NCBI RefSeq assembly: GCF_020923495.1
Contig: NZ_CP064048.1
Location: 1,390,001-1,454,000, forward strand
From: Brevibacillus sedimenti
GTDB taxonomy: Bacteria; Bacillota; Bacilli; Brevibacillales; Brevibacillaceae
Length of the DNA: 64,000 nt
Direction: 5' to 3'
Part shown: positions 51,095 through 59,645 of the stretch, piece by piece
How positions within the stretch are numbered: position 1 is the stretch's first letter
How the letters are laid out: each line of letters opens with the position of its first letter
Notes under the pieces: model-generated
Databases searched by the model: none
What the model was told of the DNA's origin: nothing
What the model saw: the letters and a program-made list of their open reading frames with translations, nothing else
Program-made: the position numbers and the translations under genes

Positions 51095-52552
51095 TTACAG
51101 GAAAATGATTCCCAAAATGGATACCACCACGATGCCGACCAAGCCTTGAACCAGCGTGGCCATCGTTTGGGCACGGTAGGCGGTGGACAGGCTCATTTTG
51201 GAGAACTGGGTGACCACCCAGAAATAGGAGTCGTTCACGTGGCTGACCACCATGGCACCACAGCCGATGGCCATGACCGTCAGCATCTGCCCGATGGGAA
51301 CAGTGCCCATCATCGCATCCAGGCCCAGGGATGGCAGAAGCGGGAACATGATCGTTGAGGTGATGACCATTGCGGCGGTGGAGCTGCCCTGAGCCGTTTT
51401 GAGGACGGCGGCGATCAGGAAGGTGATGATCAGCGCGCCCACGCCGACAAAGGCGACATTGCCGTCGATCAGCGTCTTCACGTAATCGGCGATGGGAGTA
51501 GCCTTGATGACCGCGCCGAGCGATCCGCCCGCACCGGTAATCATGATGATGACAGCAGCGTCCAGCAGGCCCTCGCCCATCCACTTGGTCAGCGTTTCCT
51601 CATTGCGTTGTGGCAATAGTCCAAAAATAGCGAAGAGCAAACCGATAAACAGCGCGTTCACGGGGGCGCCCAGGAAGGTGAGAAGTGTGTTGGCAAAGCC
51701 GGTGATCAGCACTTCATTGTTGCCTTGGGCATCGACTCCCACCGGGAAGTTGGCAAACGAACCGAGGGCCAGCAGGACAATCGGAACCACGATTGGCGCA
51801 AACGAGGCGAAGGCAGATGGCAGTTGGCCGAAACGGGCTTTGAACTCTTCAAAGCTTTCCACAGCCTCATCCAGTTCCACCGGGAGCTTGGCCGCCACTT
51901 TGCGGGCCCAGATGTGTCCGGCGAGCGCGACCGGGATGGAGACGAAAAGACCGATGACGATTACCCAGAACAGGCCGTCCGGTCCAATGCCGACGTTGGT
52001 CGCGGCGGCGATGGGACCCGGTGTCGGCGGCACCAGTGTATGGGTGGCGTACAGGCCGGTGGACAGAGCGACTGCCAGGGTAACGACGCTAACGCCTGTC
52101 TTTTTCGCCAGCGATTTTTTCAGGGATGACAAAATGACGTATCCGGAATCGCAAAAGACCGGGATGGAGACGATCCAACCGATGATCGACATGGCCAACG
52201 CCGGATGGCGGTCGCCCAGAAGGCGCAGCACCACTTCCGCCATTTTGACGGCGGCACCGGAGTTTTCCAGGATTTTGCCGATCATTGTTCCGAAGATGAT
52301 GACCAGACCGATGCTGGTGATGATGCTGCCGAATCCGCCGGCAATCTCTTTGCCGATGTCGGCGATGATCGGTTCTTCGACACCGCTGAGGGAGCCGACA
52401 AAGTTGGTCGCCAATGCGAAAAGATATGTGCTGGAAATGATGGATAAGAACGGATGGAGCTTCCACTTGGCGGTCGCGTAGACGATGAAGACAATCGCCA
52501 GCAGCAGAAGAAGCAAAATGATTGGTCCCAACTGAATAACTTCAGGACTCAT
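51095..52552 (-). CDS. GntP family permease (gluconate/glycerate type)
   Basis: This is a 485-residue membrane transporter with 12-14 hydrophobic segments. GntP features include IIFGTMIGKILENSGAA, FCDSGYVIL, THTLVPPTPGPIAAA and AAVLKTAQGSSTAAMVIT. Members import gluconate or other hydroxy acids with protons. Its start overlaps the glycerate kinase stop by 4 bases, so glycerate is the most likely substrate here. It is the last gene of an operon headed by a diacid-sensing chemoreceptor, with a CdaR-type regulator further upstream. Confidence 0.9.
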   Translation of the reverse strand: MSPEVIQLGPIILLLLLLAIVFIVYATAKWKLHPFLSIISSTYLFALATNFVGSLSGVEEPIIADIGKEIAGGFGSIITSIGLVIIFGTMIGKILENSGAAVKMAEVVLRLLGDRHPALAMSIIGWIVSIPVFCDSGYVILSSLKKSLAKKTGVSVVTLAVALSTGLYATHTLVPPTPGPIAAATNVGIGPDGLFWVIVIGLFVSIPVALAGHIWARKVAAKLPVELDEAVESFEEFKARFGQLPSAFASFAPIVVPIVLLALGSFANFPVGVDAQGNNEVLITGFANTLLTFLGAPVNALFIGLLFAIFGLLPQRNEETLTKWMGEGLLDAAVIIMITGAGGSLGAVIKATPIADYVKTLIDGNVAFVGVGALIITFLIAAVLKTAQGSSTAAMVITSTIMFPLLPSLGLDAMMGTVPIGQMLTVMAIGCGAMVVSHVNDSYFWVVTQFSKMSLSTAYRAQTMATLVQGLVGIVVVSILGIIFL

Positions 52553-53691
52553 GACAATCCTCCCTTGGTTGCGAATATGCGCGTGAGTTGTTCGGCTGCC
52601 TGTTCCAGCAGTCCGGCGGTTTGCGCCATTGCCTGTTCCAGCGTCATTGGCTTGTTGATGATGCTGGCTACTGCGGTGACGCCATGCTTGTACAGCGCCT
52701 CGATCCCAGTGCCGATGGAACCCGCCAGGACGATGACGGGAATCCCGCGCTGCTGCGCCAGCTTTGCCACTCCACAGGGTGTTTTGCCCTGTGCCGTCTG
52801 ATGGTCGACCTGCCCTTCGCCGGTAAACACCAGATCGGCGCCTTCCATCGCTTCGGCCAGCCGGGTGGTTTCACTGACAATCTGGATGCCGGACTTCAGC
52901 TCGCCGTTCAGAAAGGCGAGGAGGGCGCCTGCCACGCCGCCAGCCGCACCGGTCCCCGGCAGGTCGTGGATGGCGATGCCGCGGGTTTGTTCAATTACAT
53001 CCGCAAAATGGCGCAAGTTGTCGTCCAGGAGTTTGACCATCTCGGGCGTGGCTCCCTTTTGCGGGCCAAATACATGGGAAGCGCCGTTTGGACCGACAAA
53101 CGGGTTGTCCACGTCACAGGCGATGGTAAACACGCATTCTGACAGCCGCGGATCGGCACTGCTCGAATCGATTCGCTCCAGTTTATGAAGTTCACCTCCT
53201 CCAAAGGCGAGCGGCTGGCCGTCCCCGTCCAGCAGGGCGAACCCGAGCGCCTGCAGCATGCCGGCCCCGCCGTCGTTGGTAGCGCTGCCGCCGATCCCCA
53301 GAATAAAGCGGCGGCAGCCCAGGTCCAACCCGGCTTTGATCAATTGGCCGAACCCGTAGGTGGTGGTCACGAGCGGATTGCGCTCGGACGCGTCGATCAG
53401 GTAGAGACCCGAAGCGGCTGCCATCTCGATGACGCACGTTTTCCCGTCTCCGAGAATCCCGAACTCCGCCGTGATCTGTCGACCGAGGGGATTTTTGACC
53501 GTGGCCTGCAAAATCTTGCCGCCGGTGGCGTCCACCAAGCACTGAAGGGTGCCTTCACCGCCGTCGGCCATCGGCTTGATGACGATGTCGCTGTCCGGCA
53601 GCGCTTTGCGCACGCCTGCCGCGATGGCATCTCCCACCTGTTTGGCGGTAAGGCTTCCTTTAAACGAATCAGGTGCGATGACAATCTTCAT
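52549..53691 (-). CDS. glxK: Glycerate 2-kinase
   Basis: This is a 380-residue glycerate kinase of the GarK/GlxK family that makes 2-phosphoglycerate from glycerate. Family motifs are [58 protein letters not shown] and [16 protein letters not shown]. It is coupled at both ends: its ATG overlaps the chemoreceptor stop, and its stop overlaps the permease start (both ATGA). This gives a compact module for glycerate sensing, uptake and use, which also serves glucarate or galactarate breakdown in other bacteria. Confidence 0.93.
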   Translation of the reverse strand: MKIVIAPDSFKGSLTAKQVGDAIAAGVRKALPDSDIVIKPMADGGEGTLQCLVDATGGKILQATVKNPLGRQITAEFGILGDGKTCVIEMAAASGLYLIDASERNPLVTTTYGFGQLIKAGLDLGCRRFILGIGGSATNDGGAGMLQALGFALLDGDGQPLAFGGGELHKLERIDSSSADPRLSECVFTIACDVDNPFVGPNGASHVFGPQKGATPEMVKLLDDNLRHFADVIEQTRGIAIHDLPGTGAAGGVAGALLAFLNGELKSGIQIVSETTRLAEAMEGADLVFTGEGQVDHQTAQGKTPCGVAKLAQQRGIPVIVLAGSIGTGIEALYKHGVTAVASIINKPMTLEQAMAQTAGLLEQAAEQLTRIFATKGGLS

Positions 53692-54551
53692 GCTGTTCCT
53701 CCCTTGGCCAGGGTTTCCATCATCTGTTCAATGTCGTCCACGTATTTGACCAGCGCCTGCAGCGCGATGGATTGTTCCTGTGCCTTGTCGTCGTTTGCTT
53801 TGGCCTGTTCGCTGATGCTGCCGAATGTGACGTGCACCTGGCGAAGAATCTCCTGAATCTGCTTGACAGTGTTTTGGCAGACAGATGCCAGTTTGCGGAC
53901 TTCGGTGGCGACGACCTGAAAGCCTCTGCCCGCTTCTCCGGCCCGCGCGGCTTCGATGGCGGCGTTTAAGCCGATCAGGTTGCTGTGGTCGGCGATTTCC
54001 TTGATCATCTTTAGCGCGTCCGTGATCTGTTTGATCTGTTCTTCGCCATTGGTCACCACCTGCAGGGCGTTTCGGCTGGCTGCGGCAAAGTCTTCGGAAC
54101 TGGCGGAAATCTGTTGAATCGTGGCCGCCATGTTGTGCAGGTGTTCGTACACCTGCTGGGAGGCCTTCTGCTGTTCCGTGATCTGTTCGCGGTTTTTCAG
54201 CCACAGTACGACGGTCCGGGCGGCGACGCGGACGATCGGCAGCATCTCGTCCGGATTGCCGGACATGCCGATCACGCCGATGCGCTTGCCGTTGTACACG
54301 ATCGGCAGGTTGGAGCCTGGACGCACGCCCTCCAGTTGGCGTGCCTGCTCTTCCGTCACCAGGGCTTCGTCAATCAAGCCGAGCATGATCTTTTTGGCGG
54401 CCTCGTGCACGGTGCCAATGCGTTCCGGGCGCGTGGAGGAAAGAATCACACCTCCCTCACCCATGATGTTGATGTGCTGACCGGTCTCCTCGTGCAAAAT
54501 TTGTACAATTTCGTCGAAAAAACCATCCTGCAAAAACGAATCAGTATTCAT
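53688..54551 (-). CDS. Soluble chemoreceptor with sugar-diacid recognition domain
   Basis: This is a 287-residue protein with no membrane helix. Residues 1-130 match the sugar-diacid recognition domain of CdaR ([38 protein letters not shown]). Residues about 140-285 form a methyl-accepting chemotaxis signalling domain with the hairpin tip region [20 protein letters not shown] and [15 protein letters not shown]. It should signal cytoplasmic diacid or glycerate to CheA/CheW. The coupling stretch is short and no HAMP is seen. ATG at 54551 has AGAGGA 6 bases upstream. Its stop overlaps the glycerate kinase start. Confidence 0.85.
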   Translation of the reverse strand: MNTDSFLQDGFFDEIVQILHEETGQHINIMGEGGVILSSTRPERIGTVHEAAKKIMLGLIDEALVTEEQARQLEGVRPGSNLPIVYNGKRIGVIGMSGNPDEMLPIVRVAARTVVLWLKNREQITEQQKASQQVYEHLHNMAATIQQISASSEDFAAASRNALQVVTNGEEQIKQITDALKMIKEIADHSNLIGLNAAIEAARAGEAGRGFQVVATEVRKLASVCQNTVKQIQEILRQVHVTFGSISEQAKANDDKAQEQSIALQALVKYVDDIEQMMETLAKGGTA

Positions 54552-54669
54552 AGTCATTCCTCTCATGTTTGTCTGATGTTACCATTTACTATACAAGAAT
54601 TGGGAAGGCGATTACATTTTGCAAAACCACCAAAAAAGCGTGTCGAATGCTGTCAGATTTCTGTGAGAA

Positions 54670-55830
54670 TTATCCAGTTTGGGAGAGGCGGTGCAGTTCC
54701 AGCGCCAGCTTGATTTTGGCCGCTTCGGCAAAGCGGCGCGGATTGCGTCCCAGCATCTCCTCAATCCGGTCCAACCTGTACAGGAGCGTGTTGCGATGGA
54801 TGTTGAGCGCTTGAGCCGCTGCCGTCAGGTTGAGATCGGCGGAAAACAGAGCGTGCAGCGTTTCCAACAGTTCGTCGTGTTTGACGAGATCCTTGAGAAC
54901 GTCACGGACCACCACCTGCCGGGTGGCGGGGGGTGTTTCGAGCAGCAGCAGTTCCAGCGTCATGTCGTCAATATGGCCGATTGCCCCCTTGGCGGGGAAG
55001 CGTTCCAGCACCTGCAGGGCCTGCATGGCCTCCTTGAACGACAGTTCCAGCTCATAGACGTCCTCATAGCCGCGCCCCATTGCGATCAGCAGGCGGCTGC
55101 GCAGGGAGGCGGGGGCTGCTTCCAGCAGTTTGTGGGCGGCCTCGTGCAAATACTGCCTGATCTGCTCTTTGCTGCGGAGACCGCTCAAGTCAGTGACGAC
55201 GATCCAGCAGTTCCGCTTTGTCACGGAGACGCAGACCTGATCGGAATTGCGGAAGCAGGCGGCAACCTTGCGGGGGAAGCTGCGGTCAGCATGCCATTCA
55301 TCTCCGTCCTTCAAGCCGGTTGCCTGGATGATCACGACCGAGCGGGGACGGGACAAATCCAGACCGAGCAGGGCACCGCGGGACATTACCACTTCGCGCG
55401 CAGGGTCCAGCGTCCCGGAAATCATCTCCTGCACCAGAAAATTGACGGAGCGCTCCGCCATTTCCATCTGTTCCGTCAGATACGCCTGCTGCAGCATCAT
55501 TTCCGTCATCATCTTGACCGCTTTGCCAAACGGAACCACTTCCTGCGGGGCGCCGGATATGCCGATCACGCCGACAATCTCCTGCTGAAAGCGAATGGGC
55601 ATGTTGATGCCGGGCTTTGTTCCCGTCCATTTTTGGCAATCTTCTTCGCCGAGGAGCATTTCCTCCCCGGTGGCAATCACCTGGCGGGCTGCCTGGTGAA
55701 AGGTTTGGATGCGCGATGGATCGCTGGAACTGATGATGACGCCGTCCTTATCCATGACATTGATGTTCAGGTTGGTCACTTCCATTGTGCGTTTGACAAT
55801 CCGGTCGGCGAGGGATTGAGTCAATTTCAT
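54670..55830 (-). CDS. cdaR: CdaR-type sugar diacid regulator
   Basis: This is a 386-residue regulator. Residues 1-135 are a sugar-diacid recognition domain (NINVMDKDGVIISSSDPSRI, NMPIRFQQEIVGVIGISGA), followed by a GGDEF-like middle domain and a C-terminal PucR-type HTH (LNLTAAAQALNIHRNTLLYR, RLDRIEEMLG). E. coli CdaR activates glucarate, galactarate and glycerate genes; here it sits 118 bases before the glycerate operon on the same strand. The recognition domain is paralogous to that of the adjacent chemoreceptor. The start at 55830 has AAGGAG 10 bases upstream. Confidence 0.88.
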   Translation of the reverse strand: MKLTQSLADRIVKRTMEVTNLNINVMDKDGVIISSSDPSRIQTFHQAARQVIATGEEMLLGEEDCQKWTGTKPGINMPIRFQQEIVGVIGISGAPQEVVPFGKAVKMMTEMMLQQAYLTEQMEMAERSVNFLVQEMISGTLDPAREVVMSRGALLGLDLSRPRSVVIIQATGLKDGDEWHADRSFPRKVAACFRNSDQVCVSVTKRNCWIVVTDLSGLRSKEQIRQYLHEAAHKLLEAAPASLRSRLLIAMGRGYEDVYELELSFKEAMQALQVLERFPAKGAIGHIDDMTLELLLLETPPATRQVVVRDVLKDLVKHDELLETLHALFSADLNLTAAAQALNIHRNTLLYRLDRIEEMLGRNPRRFAEAAKIKLALELHRLSQTG

Positions 55831-55929
55831 CTTCCGCGGGCTCCTTCCGCTGGACATAGAGTATGGGTCTATTCATTGTATCGGGTAAGGATTCCCACAC
55901 GTTTTAGATCGGAAAGATTACGTTTTGTT

Positions 55930-55987
55930 TTGACGAACAGTTTGCCATTGGGGTAGAATACTGGATAAATCGTATTCGTTACGATTT
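55930..55987 (+). promoter_or_regulatory. Zur-type promoter/operator before L33
   Basis: TTGACG (55930-55935) and TAGAAT (55954-55959) are 18 bp apart. TCGTATTCGTTACGA (55970-55984) matches the Bacillus Zur box TCGTAATNATTACGA at all but two positions and is flanked by AAA/TTT, extending the palindrome to 21 bp. It covers the expected transcription start, as for a zinc-repressed promoter. Confidence 0.75.
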
Positions 55988-56012
55988 ACAGGTGCGTAAG
56001 GAGTTGCAAGAC

Positions 56013-56069
56013 ATGGCTGATCAAGGCAGGCCGAAAAACACAAGAGGGAGGAACAAACCATGCGCGTAA
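56013..56069 (+). CDS. Possible 18-residue upstream ORF overlapping rpmG
   Basis: ATG at 56013 has GGAG 9 bases upstream and opens a basic 18-codon reading frame ([18 protein letters not shown]) ending at 56069, ten bases inside rpmG in another frame. It contains the rpmG ribosome binding site. It may be a leader peptide or mere chance. Confidence 0.3.
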   Translation: MADQGRPKNTRGRNKPCA

Positions 56070-56209
56070 CAGTGACACTGCAGTGCACGGAGACGGGAGA
56101 CCGCAACTACATCACGACGAAAAACAAGCGAAACACCCCGGAGCGGCTGGAGCTGATGAAGTATTCGCCGCGGCTGAAGCGGCGGACGGTGCATCGGGAA
56201 ACGAAGTAG
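56060..56209 (+). CDS. rpmG: 50S ribosomal protein L33, cysteine-poor form
   Basis: This 49-residue protein has the L33 sequence pattern [16 protein letters not shown] and [17 protein letters not shown]. It has a single Cys and lacks the two CxxC pairs of the zinc-binding form, so it is the zinc-free (C-minus) type. Such paralogues replace the zinc form when zinc is scarce. That fits the Zur-like operator upstream. GGGAGGA precedes the ATG, which is itself overlapped by a short upstream ORF. A bidirectional terminator follows. Confidence 0.93.
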   Translation: MRVTVTLQCTETGDRNYITTKNKRNTPERLELMKYSPRLKRRTVHRETK

Positions 56210-56238
56210 AACGAATCGCGTCATTGACCAAAAAAATT

Positions 56239-56263
56239 GGCCGGGACTGCTGTCCCGGCTTTC
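56239..56263. terminator. Bidirectional terminator between rpmG and the antiporter gene
   Basis: GCCGGGAC pairs with GTCCCGGC around TGCT. A TTT follows on the plus strand and a seven-T run three bases past the stem on the minus strand. Confidence 0.8.
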
Positions 56264-56272
56264 GGCGGCGGA

Positions 56273-57439
56273 TTACGCTTCTCGTCTCAACACGGGGCGT
56301 TCCGCCGCCAGCTTTTGTTGGGTGAAAAACAGCTTCATCAGCGGCGGCGTCACCAATGTCGTCACGAGAACGACGACGATGACGGCGGCAAACATGTCTT
56401 CGGCCAGCAACCCGGTTTCCAGTCCGATGGAGGCGATGATCAGCGCCACTTCCCCGCGGGACACCATCGCCGCGCCGATGCCCAGGGAGCTGCCCCAGGT
56501 AAAACCAGACAGCTTCGCGCCGAGCGCGCCGCCGACCAGTTTGGTCAGGATTGCAAGGATGCTGAGGCCGGCAATCAGGCCGAGATGTTCGCCAATGCCC
56601 GCAAATGACGCCGTGACCCCGATGGAGGTGAAGAACACCGGGACAAACACCGAATAGCTGAGCGTTTCCACTTTTTCACACATCTTCTGCTTGTACGGGG
56701 TCATGCTGATGGCCACGCCGGCGATATAGGAGCCGATGATGGCGGCGACTCCCGCATAGTCGGCCAGGAAGGCGAACGTGAAGCAAATGATCAGTCCGGC
56801 GGATACGACAGACTCGGTTACCTGCAGCGGAGCAAACCGCTTCAGCACCCAAGGCACCACTTTCCAGGAGAGCAGCAGGGCGACGGCAAAAAACACCGCT
56901 TTTTTCACAACCACCATGCCGAGATTGACATCGCCGCCGGTAAAGCTCATCACAAACGCCAGGGCGAGAATGACCAGTACGTCGTCAATGACTGCGGCAC
57001 CCAGGATGGTTGCTCCTTCTCTTGACTGCAGCCTGCCCAGCTCTTTAAGCGCCTGCACGGAAATGCTGACGCTGGTGGCGGAAAGCAACAGGCCGAGGAA
57101 GACCGCTTCCAGCGGAGACATGCCGACGGCGGTGCCCGCCAGATACCCCATTGTCAACGGCGCCAGGATGCCGGCCACGCCGACGAATGTGGAGGCTTTT
57201 CCCGTCCGCTTGAACTCGTCGAGATCGGTTTCCAGCCCCGCGATGAACATCAGCAGAATGACACCAATCTGGCTGATTTCCTTGAGAATTTCCGTGTCGT
57301 TGACCACCCCGAGCACCGTAGGCCCGAGCACGATGCCAATCAGCAGCTTGCCCAGTACGGAGGGCTGCCCCAAGCGGACGCTAATGTCCCCCGCAATCTT
57401 GGAAGCAAGCAGAATCATCGCCAGTTCAAAGACAATCAT
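56273..57439 (-). CDS. CPA2 family cation:proton antiporter
   Basis: This is a 388-residue antiporter with about 12 hydrophobic helices. Family landmarks are LGQPSVLGKLLIGIVLGPTV, LLMFIAGLETDLDEF, SATSVSISVQALKELG, the Asp pair in GAAVIDDVLVILALAF that carries ions, and AMVSRGEVALIIASIGL. CPA2 members such as NapA or KhtU exchange Na+ or K+ for H+; the ion is not certain here. No cytoplasmic TrkA-N or KhtT-like regulatory gene adjoins. The ATG at 57439 has AAAGGGGGAG upstream. A structured leader with terminator-like ending precedes it, suggesting RNA-level control. Confidence 0.9.
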   Translation of the reverse strand: MIVFELAMILLASKIAGDISVRLGQPSVLGKLLIGIVLGPTVLGVVNDTEILKEISQIGVILLMFIAGLETDLDEFKRTGKASTFVGVAGILAPLTMGYLAGTAVGMSPLEAVFLGLLLSATSVSISVQALKELGRLQSREGATILGAAVIDDVLVILALAFVMSFTGGDVNLGMVVVKKAVFFAVALLLSWKVVPWVLKRFAPLQVTESVVSAGLIICFTFAFLADYAGVAAIIGSYIAGVAISMTPYKQKMCEKVETLSYSVFVPVFFTSIGVTASFAGIGEHLGLIAGLSILAILTKLVGGALGAKLSGFTWGSSLGIGAAMVSRGEVALIIASIGLETGLLAEDMFAAVIVVVLVTTLVTPPLMKLFFTQQKLAAERPVLRREA

Positions 57440-57478
57440 GGACACTCCCCCTTTGATGTGTTGCAACGGATGCGAATG

Positions 57479-57552
57479 AAAAAAGAGCCTGCCACCTCGA
57501 TTTCCCCGCCTTTTTCGTAAAAAAGGCAATAGGAAACCCAGGTGACAGGCTC
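57479..57552 (-). ncRNA. Structured leader / attenuator of the CPA2 antiporter
   Basis: On the minus strand a nested stem runs from 57552 to 57485. The outer arms GAGCCTGTCACCT and AGGTGGCAGGCTC give 13 pairs with one wobble. An inner pair of five bases (TTTCC with GGAAA) and an inner hairpin GCCTTTTTT / AAAAAGGC follow. Six T residues come next (57484-57479), 40 bases before the antiporter ATG. No gene lies upstream on that strand, so this is not the end of another transcript. A promoter at 57590-57619 would produce it. I could not assign a known riboswitch class. Confidence 0.6.
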
Positions 57553-57589
57553 CTCCATTCAAATCGCATATTCACGTTTACGCATATCC

Positions 57590-57619
57590 ATCATAACCGT
57601 TAATTCCTGAAAAGTCAAT
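57590..57619 (-). promoter_or_regulatory. Promoter of the antiporter leader
   Basis: On the minus strand TTGACT (57619-57614) and TATGAT (57595-57590) are 18 bp apart. Transcription would start near 57583, about 30 bases before the structured leader. Confidence 0.7.
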
Positions 57620-57903
57620 AAAGAATGACTCCGGCCTGTTCTGACTCGGCAGCCGGACGGGCAGCCTGTGCCGCAGGGGAAGAACCGGGGGGCGTTTGAG
57701 AGGTTTGTCTTTTTCCGGGATTTTCCGGATAATGGATTCGGAATGGTTTTTCCTTTTTGGGAAAATGGCGGAAATGATCACACAGTCCGGGAGGTTGGTG
57801 GCATGCACGCCAAAACAGTCCCCCGTTGATGCCGCGGCCCTCCTGTCTGTTTGTGTACGGCTTTTTCGAAACGCTTCGTACCAAACAAAAGGAGTGAACC
57901 CAC

Positions 57904-58665
57904 ATGAATGGACCAATGCCAATGACGAGAAAAGAGCGTGCGCGCCTGGCGCACGAGATCGCCGAACGGGCGCTGTCCGTCCACGGAGAGAACATCAAGG
58001 CGATCGGCATCTACGGCTCAGCGGCACGGGAAACGGACGGCCCGTTTTCCGATCTGGAGATGTTCTGCGTTCTGCGCTCTTCGGGTCAGGACGATGACTG
58101 CGAATGGGCCGTCGGGGCGTGGAAAGCGGAGGTGAACTTTCTGAGCGAGGACGTGATGCTGCGGGATGCGGCGTCCGTCGATGGCCTGTGGCCGCTCACG
58201 CACGGAAAGTATTTCGCTGTGCGGAGCCTTTATGATCCGGAAGCGTTTTTCGCCGAACTGCGCAGCGTGGCGGAATCGCCTGACAGGGATGATTTTCGCC
58301 GTGCGGTTTGCGGCGTGATCACAGGCGAACTGTACGAATTGGCCGGCAAGTGGAGAAATGTCAGGGTCCAGGGGCCCTGCACGTTTTTGCCGACGCTGGC
58401 AATCGAAACGGCCACGTACGGCGCCATGCTTGTCGGCCTGCATCATCGCCGGTGCTTTTCCACCAGGGCGCTCGTCCTGACCGAAGCGCTGGGGATGTCT
58501 GACCGCCCTGCCGGTTTCGACGCGCTGTGCCGGTTGGTGATGGCCGGGGATTTATCGAAGCCCGACGCGATCCTGAGCACCTGCGAAAGCTTCTGGGACG
58601 GGGTCATTGAGTGGGCCGTCCGAAACGGGTATGACTGCATGGAGAACAGGCGGATTCCCTTCTGA
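57904..58665 (+). CDS. ANT(4')-like aminoglycoside nucleotidyltransferase
   Basis: This is a 253-residue protein that closely follows the kanamycin nucleotidyltransferase ANT(4')-I along its whole length, as I remember that sequence. It starts MNGPMPMTRKERARLAHEI, has the nucleotidyltransferase motif IGIYGSAARETDGPFSDLEM, WKAEVNF, WPLTHGKYF, the AGKWRNVRVQGPCTFLP stretch, AMLVGLHHR, and ends RRIPF. The two Glu residues of the metal site (SDLEM and WKAEVNF) are kept. Known members adenylylate the 4' hydroxyl of kanamycin, neomycin, tobramycin and amikacin. Codon use is as GC-rich as its neighbours, with no mobile element nearby, so it looks resident rather than recently acquired. AAGGAG lies 9 bases upstream. 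Confidence 0.85.
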   Translation: MNGPMPMTRKERARLAHEIAERALSVHGENIKAIGIYGSAARETDGPFSDLEMFCVLRSSGQDDDCEWAVGAWKAEVNFLSEDVMLRDAASVDGLWPLTHGKYFAVRSLYDPEAFFAELRSVAESPDRDDFRRAVCGVITGELYELAGKWRNVRVQGPCTFLPTLAIETATYGAMLVGLHHRRCFSTRALVLTEALGMSDRPAGFDALCRLVMAGDLSKPDAILSTCESFWDGVIEWAVRNGYDCMENRRIPF

Positions 58666-58739
58666 ATCGCGGGAAAGATCGAAACATTTTTTTCCTCCTG
58701 GCGTATAACAGGGTAGCGTGATGGACAGGAGGGTGGAGC

Positions 58740-59501
58740 GTGTTTTTCGATGCGAGTTTTTCCATGCCGGGAGAACCCTTGTGGTTTACGCTGGCGCCCG
58801 GTTTGATCTTTGGGGTAATCATCGTGCTGATCGGGACGGCTCTGGTCAGAGGCGTGGTCACGTGGATGTCCAACAACACCGCGCCGGTCCGCAGCGTTCC
58901 TGCCAGGGTGTTGGGGAAGCGGACAAAAACCTGGGGAGGGGCCGGCGATTCAAGCGTTCATACGTCGTATTACGTGGCGTTTGAGCTGGACAGCGGGGAA
59001 CGGCTGGAGTTTCGTGTAAACGGGCCGGAGTACGGGCTGATAGCCGATAACGAAGAAGGCATTCTCACGTATCAGGGCACGCGGTTCAAAGGGTTTCAAC
59101 CCCAGCCCCGTGCGAAGTCGACCCCTCGCCAATCCGGGCAGTCAGGCGGTATGCCGCTGAAAAAAATATCCAAGGGGAGTGCGGAGCACTACGTCTGGGG
59201 GGAGCGCTGTGACGGCTGGCATCTGGTCAAGGGGAGCGACCTGAGTGTGATCCACGAGCGGATGCCGGCGGGAACGGCGGAAGTCCGTCATTACCATGAG
59301 CGGTCGCGGCAGTTTTTCTTTGTGCTGTCCGGGACAGCGGTGCTGGAAGTGGACGGCGTCTCGTGGGAGCTGCATCCCCACGAAGGCATGGAAGTGCCGC
59401 CGGGCGTGCCGCACCAGATGAAAAATGAAAGCGGGGCGGAGACGGAATTTCTCGTCATCTCCCAGCCGACGTCGCGGGGAGATCGCGTGCCGGCGGATTG
59501 A
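58740..59501 (+). CDS. Fusion of DUF2500 domain and cupin domain
   Basis: This 253-residue protein reads as two proteins joined. Residues 1-120 match DUF2500: a membrane helix (LIFGVIIVLIGTALVRGVVT) and then VPARVLGKRTKTWGG, HTSYYVAFELDSGERLEFRV and GTRFKGFQ. Residues 138-253 form a small cupin (ERMPAGTAEVRHYHERSRQF, FVLSGTAVLEVDG, HPHEGMEVPPGVPHQMKNE) with the His/Glu pattern of metal-binding cupins. A Met at 59151 (MPLKKISKG) could be the original cupin start, so the fusion may have come from loss of a stop. GTG start with GGAGGGTGGA upstream. Confidence 0.8.
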   Translation: MFFDASFSMPGEPLWFTLAPGLIFGVIIVLIGTALVRGVVTWMSNNTAPVRSVPARVLGKRTKTWGGAGDSSVHTSYYVAFELDSGERLEFRVNGPEYGLIADNEEGILTYQGTRFKGFQPQPRAKSTPRQSGQSGGMPLKKISKGSAEHYVWGERCDGWHLVKGSDLSVIHERMPAGTAEVRHYHERSRQFFFVLSGTAVLEVDGVSWELHPHEGMEVPPGVPHQMKNESGAETEFLVISQPTSRGDRVPAD

Positions 59502-59590
59502 CGGCGAGGGGGAACAAGGGAACCGGCCGGCATTGATCACACGCGCCGCCAGCGCACGGGAGACCTGCGCCCGGCTGTCGCGACAGTTAG

Positions 59591-59628
59591 AAAAACCCTG
59601 GCCGTTTGCCGTTCGGCCAGGGTTTTGT
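59591..59628. terminator. Bidirectional terminator
   Basis: AAACCCTGGCCG pairs with CGGCCAGGGTTT, flanked by A and T runs, between the fusion gene and two small minus-strand genes. Confidence 0.8.
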
Positions 59629-59645
59629 CATACATGCTGCGGTTG

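Noticed and set aside
54552..54669. cre-like sequence before the diacid chemoreceptor gene
   Set aside because: The best match (TGTAATCGCCTTCC, minus strand) misses key consensus positions.
57479..57552. Naming the antiporter leader a c-di-AMP, sodium, lithium or manganese riboswitch
   Set aside because: None of the conserved cores I know for these classes could be found; only structure and position support a regulatory role.
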